Below are positions 60,924-64,000 of a stretch of 64,000 bases of DNA, in pieces. This DNA is from JAXGQD01 sp040766665 (GTDB taxonomy: Bacteria; Bacillota; Clostridia; Saccharofermentanales; Fastidiosipilaceae), in assembly GCA_040766665.1 (NCBI GenBank), contig JAXGQD010000002.1:248001-312000 (forward strand), given 5' to 3'. The notes under the pieces were generated by a model that saw nothing but the letters and a program-made list of their open reading frames with translations, was not told the DNA's origin and did no database searches. Positions within the stretch are counted from its first letter, which is position 1. Each line of letters begins with the position of its first letter. The translations under genes were made by a program, and so were the position numbers.

Positions 60924-62142
60924 TTAGGTTTCTTTCGCCTCTCTGCCCTCTAAATTCACCGTATAGGCGTAGGGATGCTCCTCACCACGCAGATAAAAGC
61001 GCAGTAAAATAGCGGCAATCGCTGCATAACAAGTACCGTTCCCACCGTAACCCAAAGCGTAGAATTGATTGCGTTTATTCTTACGTTTACCGATAAAGGG
61101 CAAGCCATCTTTTGATTCGGCGAAAACTGATTGCCACATCTTATAAGGTTCCGCCTCGAGTGCCGGATAATAGCTCTTTATTTTTGCCAGTATTTTCATA
61201 CTCTCAGCTTTGATCTTTTTCTCGGAATCCAGTTCGATGCCTTCCTTATCCCGACCACCCGCGATGATGCGGTCATCTTCGGTGCTGCGGAAATAAAGAT
61301 AGGGGTCGGCGCTGTCCCAGATCATGGCACGGTCCGTCCAGAAGCCGGAGCATTTCGAACTGACAAAGGAAAAAGTGTTATTGCGCTCGACAAAAGGCTC
61401 GATTTCAGGAATCATGTTTTCTTCATAACCACTGGCAAAAATCACATACTTGGCGCGTACAGTGTAAGGCGTGTCGGTCAAGACTACATAGGTGTTCAGT
61501 CCGCTTCTCCTGATATCCACGGCAGCCGTATTCTTGAAGATTTTCGCGCCACGCTTGAGATTGCTGCGATGCAGGGCTTGTATCCATTTGAAGGGATTGA
61601 GCTCCAAATCATGGGCAGTTTTCAGAGCGCCGTGCGCATCAAGTCCATAAATTTTCGCAAGGGTCTGGCGACTCAACCACTCCGCCGGAAAGCCGTATTT
61701 ATTCAGCGTCTCCCCGTATTCTTTCAGCTTCCGATATCCGATTGTTTGGCACTGAGATAAAGGCTGTCCCTTTTGGCGTATCCGGTATCTTCCGGTCAGT
61801 TCATCGGCAATCTGATGTAGCAGATTGATACCTGTCATAGAGTCGATAGAAATCGACTGCTTTGTGCTCGCCGTGTGTTTTAATCATGTCGTGCAGCGAT
61901 TCATCCGAGTTATATTGAATCAGACCCGTGTTACCGTCGGATGAACCATGTCCGGGGATATCTTTATCGATGAGTATGATATTGTGCTGTTCTTTCAGTA
62001 GTTCATAGGCAATCAGGGCACCACTCATGCCCGCACCGATAATGACGATTTCTGTGCTTTCGTCTTTACTCAATTGTGGATATTCAATGTCTTTTTGCGT
62101 TTGATGCCAGTATGTCGTTCCGTGATGTAAATCCAAAGCCAT
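60924..62142 (-). CDS. FAD-dependent oxidoreductase (DAO family), one frameshift
   Basis: The N-terminal part (from ATG 62142, with GAGGGGAG upstream) holds the dinucleotide motif IVIIGAGMSGALIAYELL and continues to FYRLYDR. The rest (GINLLHQIADELTGRY and on to GLPFIGKRKNKRNQFYALGYGGNGTCYA) is in another frame down to 60924. One small indel near 61825-61832 joins them into about 405 residues. The family oxidises amines or amino acids such as glycine, sarcosine or gamma-glutamylputrescine; the substrate is unknown. Confidence 0.85.
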
Positions 62143-62323
62143 GAGATTGACTCCCCTCAACTAAGTAGGGCAAGCAAAAAGCAGTCACTTCACCTAAAGG
62201 CGCAGAAACAGCCACTTTACCCTCTCAATAAAAAACCCCTCTGTCAAATTAAGTTGATTGTAGCATTATTAAGACTTTATACCTAGTACTATCGCCAGAT
62301 ATACCACAAATATAGTTACTACG

Positions 62324-63766
62324 CTACTTATAGGTTGAGGGCGAGAAAAGAATCAGCACCGGGTAGATCTCGAGTCGCCCCATCACCATGGACAGAGACA
62401 TGATTAATTTAGCCGTTATGGGCAGATTCTGGTACGCGGGAGCCGGACCAAGCAGATCCAAACCGTTACCAATGTTGTTGAGGGTGGCGATGACCGAACT
62501 GAAAGCGCCGCTGAAGCTCTGTGTGAATGGGCTTAAAACCATTAGCAAGAGGAAAAAGACGGCGAAGTAGGTAATGAAATAATAGATGATGTTACGTTGT
62601 GCTTTTTCGTCGAGGATTTTGCCCTCAAACTGCACCGGGACCGCACGATTCGGATTAATCATGTGACGCACTTCCTGGCGTATCGTTTTGGCAAAAACCG
62701 CAACCCGCGCGATCTTAAAGCCGCTCGTCGTCGAGCCGGACATGGCTCCGCTGAACATCAGAATCAGTAAAACGACATGGCAGACGATGGGCCAGGCATG
62801 AAAGTTTACGGTGGTATAAGCTGTGGTTGTGATGACCGAGCTGACAGTAAAAAAGACATCGCGCAGCATGATGAGCAGATTGTCGTAGTGAGACCAGAGT
62901 TGTGTGGAAATGACGACGATAGCGCCGGCTACAATGGCCAGGTACCACTTCAGCTCCTCACTTTTGAAGACCTGGCGGATTTTGCCAATGGCAATCAAAT
63001 AGAAAAAGTTGAAATTCATGCCAAAAATCAGCATGCCGACCGCCATCACCATCTGCACATAACTGCTGCTGTTTTGGGTAAGATGGGGGCCCGGAATGGC
63101 AAAACCCCCAGTTCCTGCAGCGCCGAAAGCCAAGAGAAAGGACTCAAACATGGGCACGCCGCCTGCTGCCAAAAGAATCACCATGGTCGCCGTCATAATC
63201 AGATAAACAACATACAGCAAACGGATGGAGGAGCTGACGCGCGACTCGACTTTGCCCGAATAGGGACCGGGAAGTTCCGCCCTGAGAATATGGATGCCCT
63301 TCGAACCGAAATTCGGGATAAACTGCAGGACAAAAACCAGCATACCCATACCGCCGATCATCAGGGTAAAGCTGCGCCAAAAAAGCATGGCATGGGAAAG
63401 GCCGGAAGCATCACCCAGCACACTGGCACCGGTAGTTGTAAAACCGCTCGTCGATTCAAAGAGCGCATCGATAAAAGAAGGCACTTGGCCACTGAGATAA
63501 AAAGGCAGGGCACCGAAGAGCGAAACGATAATCCAGATAACAGAGGCAAAAGCCAGCCCCTCCATGGCATGAAAATTCTGCTGCTCGGGTTTTTTGCCAG
63601 CTAAAAGCAAACCACAAAAGAAACAAAGTATGGCGGAGACCACAAATGCCAAAAGCGTGCGTAAGCCTTCTCCATAGATGAGGCCCACAATTAGGGCCGG
63701 AAACATCATCAAGGCTTCAAGGGAGAGTATTCTGCCCCAGAGGTAACGTAGCATCAGCCAATTCAT
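62324..63766 (-). CDS. trkH: Potassium uptake protein TrkH/KtrB family
   Basis: This 480-residue membrane protein has four pore-loop repeats of the Trk/Ktr type, including STSGFTTTGASVL, GAAGTGGFAIPG, SSVITTTAYTTVNF and a late ATLNNIGNGLDLLGP; each contributes a selectivity-filter glycine. It imports K+, gated by the TrkA protein, whose gene overlaps it by four bases (ATGA). Confidence 0.94.
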   Translation of the reverse strand: MNWLMLRYLWGRILSLEALMMFPALIVGLIYGEGLRTLLAFVVSAILCFFCGLLLAGKKPEQQNFHAMEGLAFASVIWIIVSLFGALPFYLSGQVPSFIDALFESTSGFTTTGASVLGDASGLSHAMLFWRSFTLMIGGMGMLVFVLQFIPNFGSKGIHILRAELPGPYSGKVESRVSSSIRLLYVVYLIMTATMVILLAAGGVPMFESFLLAFGAAGTGGFAIPGPHLTQNSSSYVQMVMAVGMLIFGMNFNFFYLIAIGKIRQVFKSEELKWYLAIVAGAIVVISTQLWSHYDNLLIMLRDVFFTVSSVITTTAYTTVNFHAWPIVCHVVLLILMFSGAMSGSTTSGFKIARVAVFAKTIRQEVRHMINPNRAVPVQFEGKILDEKAQRNIIYYFITYFAVFFLLLMVLSPFTQSFSGAFSSVIATLNNIGNGLDLLGPAPAYQNLPITAKLIMSLSMVMGRLEIYPVLILFSPSTYK

Positions 63767-64000
63767 GCCTCAGCCTCCAGGATGTCGTCAAGCGTCTGCA
63801 CATTCTCCTGCATGCTGATCACAATCACACGATCACCTGCCAAAACCCGGTCATCACCCGAGGGCACAATCACTTCATCCCCTCTCAGAATCAAACCCAG
63901 AAGGATTTTTTCCTTTACCTTTAGATCACGCAAGGGAATGTCCAAAATTCGCGCGTCTTTTTTGACCAGAAAAACCACCGCCTCAATCACGCCGTTGTCC
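63763..64000 (-). CDS. trkA: Trk potassium uptake regulator TrkA, C-terminal part (5' end outside window)
   Basis: The visible 78 residues are a TrkA_C/RCK_C domain (KDARILDIPLRDL, ILLGLILRGDEVIVPSGDDRVLAGDRVIVIS). The frame is open to the window edge, so the NAD-binding N-terminal part lies outside. It partners the TrkH channel encoded immediately downstream. Confidence 0.88.
   Translation of the reverse strand, partial: DNGVIEAVVFLVKKDARILDIPLRDLKVKEKILLGLILRGDEVIVPSGDDRVLAGDRVIVISMQENVQTLDDILEAEA

Overview
The window looks like part of the chromosome of an anaerobic, Gram-positive-type bacterium, most likely Bacillota, class Clostridia. The evidence is a trimeric [FeFe] hydrogenase, type III glutamine synthetase, an ANTAR-type nitrogen regulator, AsnA, lipoproteins with Ala/Thr/Glu tethers behind the lipobox, and strong GGAGG ribosome binding sites. 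No rRNA, tRNA or CRISPR array was recognised, and a finer taxonomic call is not supported.

Layout. 1-4.2 kb (minus): hydABC hydrogenase, with hydA cut by the window edge. 4.5-14.7 kb: a nitrogen-assimilation island with gltB, gltD (one frameshift), an ANTAR regulator on the opposite strand, glnN and asnA. gltB and glnN share a distinctive leader: a strong promoter, then a hairpin with an AAUGGC hexaloop that overlaps the 5' arm of an intrinsic terminator, then the gene. This fits antitermination by the ANTAR protein encoded between them. 15.4-21 kb: an ATP-grasp ligase, an old-yellow-enzyme-type reductase with a TetR regulator, and an esterase plus C39-like protein pair. 21.3-23.8 kb: a polar amino-acid ABC transporter. 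23.8-28.2 kb: a PAP2 phosphatase, a lipoprotein, and a PiT phosphate transporter with its DUF47 partner behind a structured leader. 28.2-34.2 kb: a damaged stretch with a GNAT pseudogene, a broken IS110-family transposase, a peroxiredoxin whose cysteines are out of frame, lplA and a frameshifted MFS transporter, followed by an intact GH2 glycosidase. 36.6-41.1 kb: a GlmU-C-like protein, glmM, a PfkB kinase and malic enzyme, flanked by inverted copies of one repeat. 41.7-53.9 kb: a lipoprotein, then a LacI-type-controlled sugar operon (SIS isomerase, binding protein, ATPase, two permeases, VOC protein, ketose 3-epimerase, xylulokinase). 54-55.5 kb: a MATE exporter. 56.3-60.8 kb: an Nqr-type operon nqrBCDEF without nqrA, followed by a gene of unknown function. 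60.9-64 kb: a frameshifted FAD oxidoreductase, trkH and the end of trkA.

Nearly all longer gene-free stretches carry a set of interspersed repeats: a 25-nt hairpin unit (GTCGC...GCGAC, 17 copies, often at a 38-44 nt period), a palindromic element, a ~225-bp element (two full copies) and a ~270-bp element (two inverted copies). G-poor, C/A-rich tracts occur beside some of them.

In physiological terms, the hydrogenase couples NADH and ferredoxin to H2. The Nqr-like complex would oxidise NADH and move ions across the membrane. GltBD, GlnN and AsnA assimilate ammonium. The ABC systems import amino acids and an unidentified sugar. At least seven genes carry short indels, mostly in or beside homopolymers, so either consensus errors or real decay must be considered before calling those functions lost.
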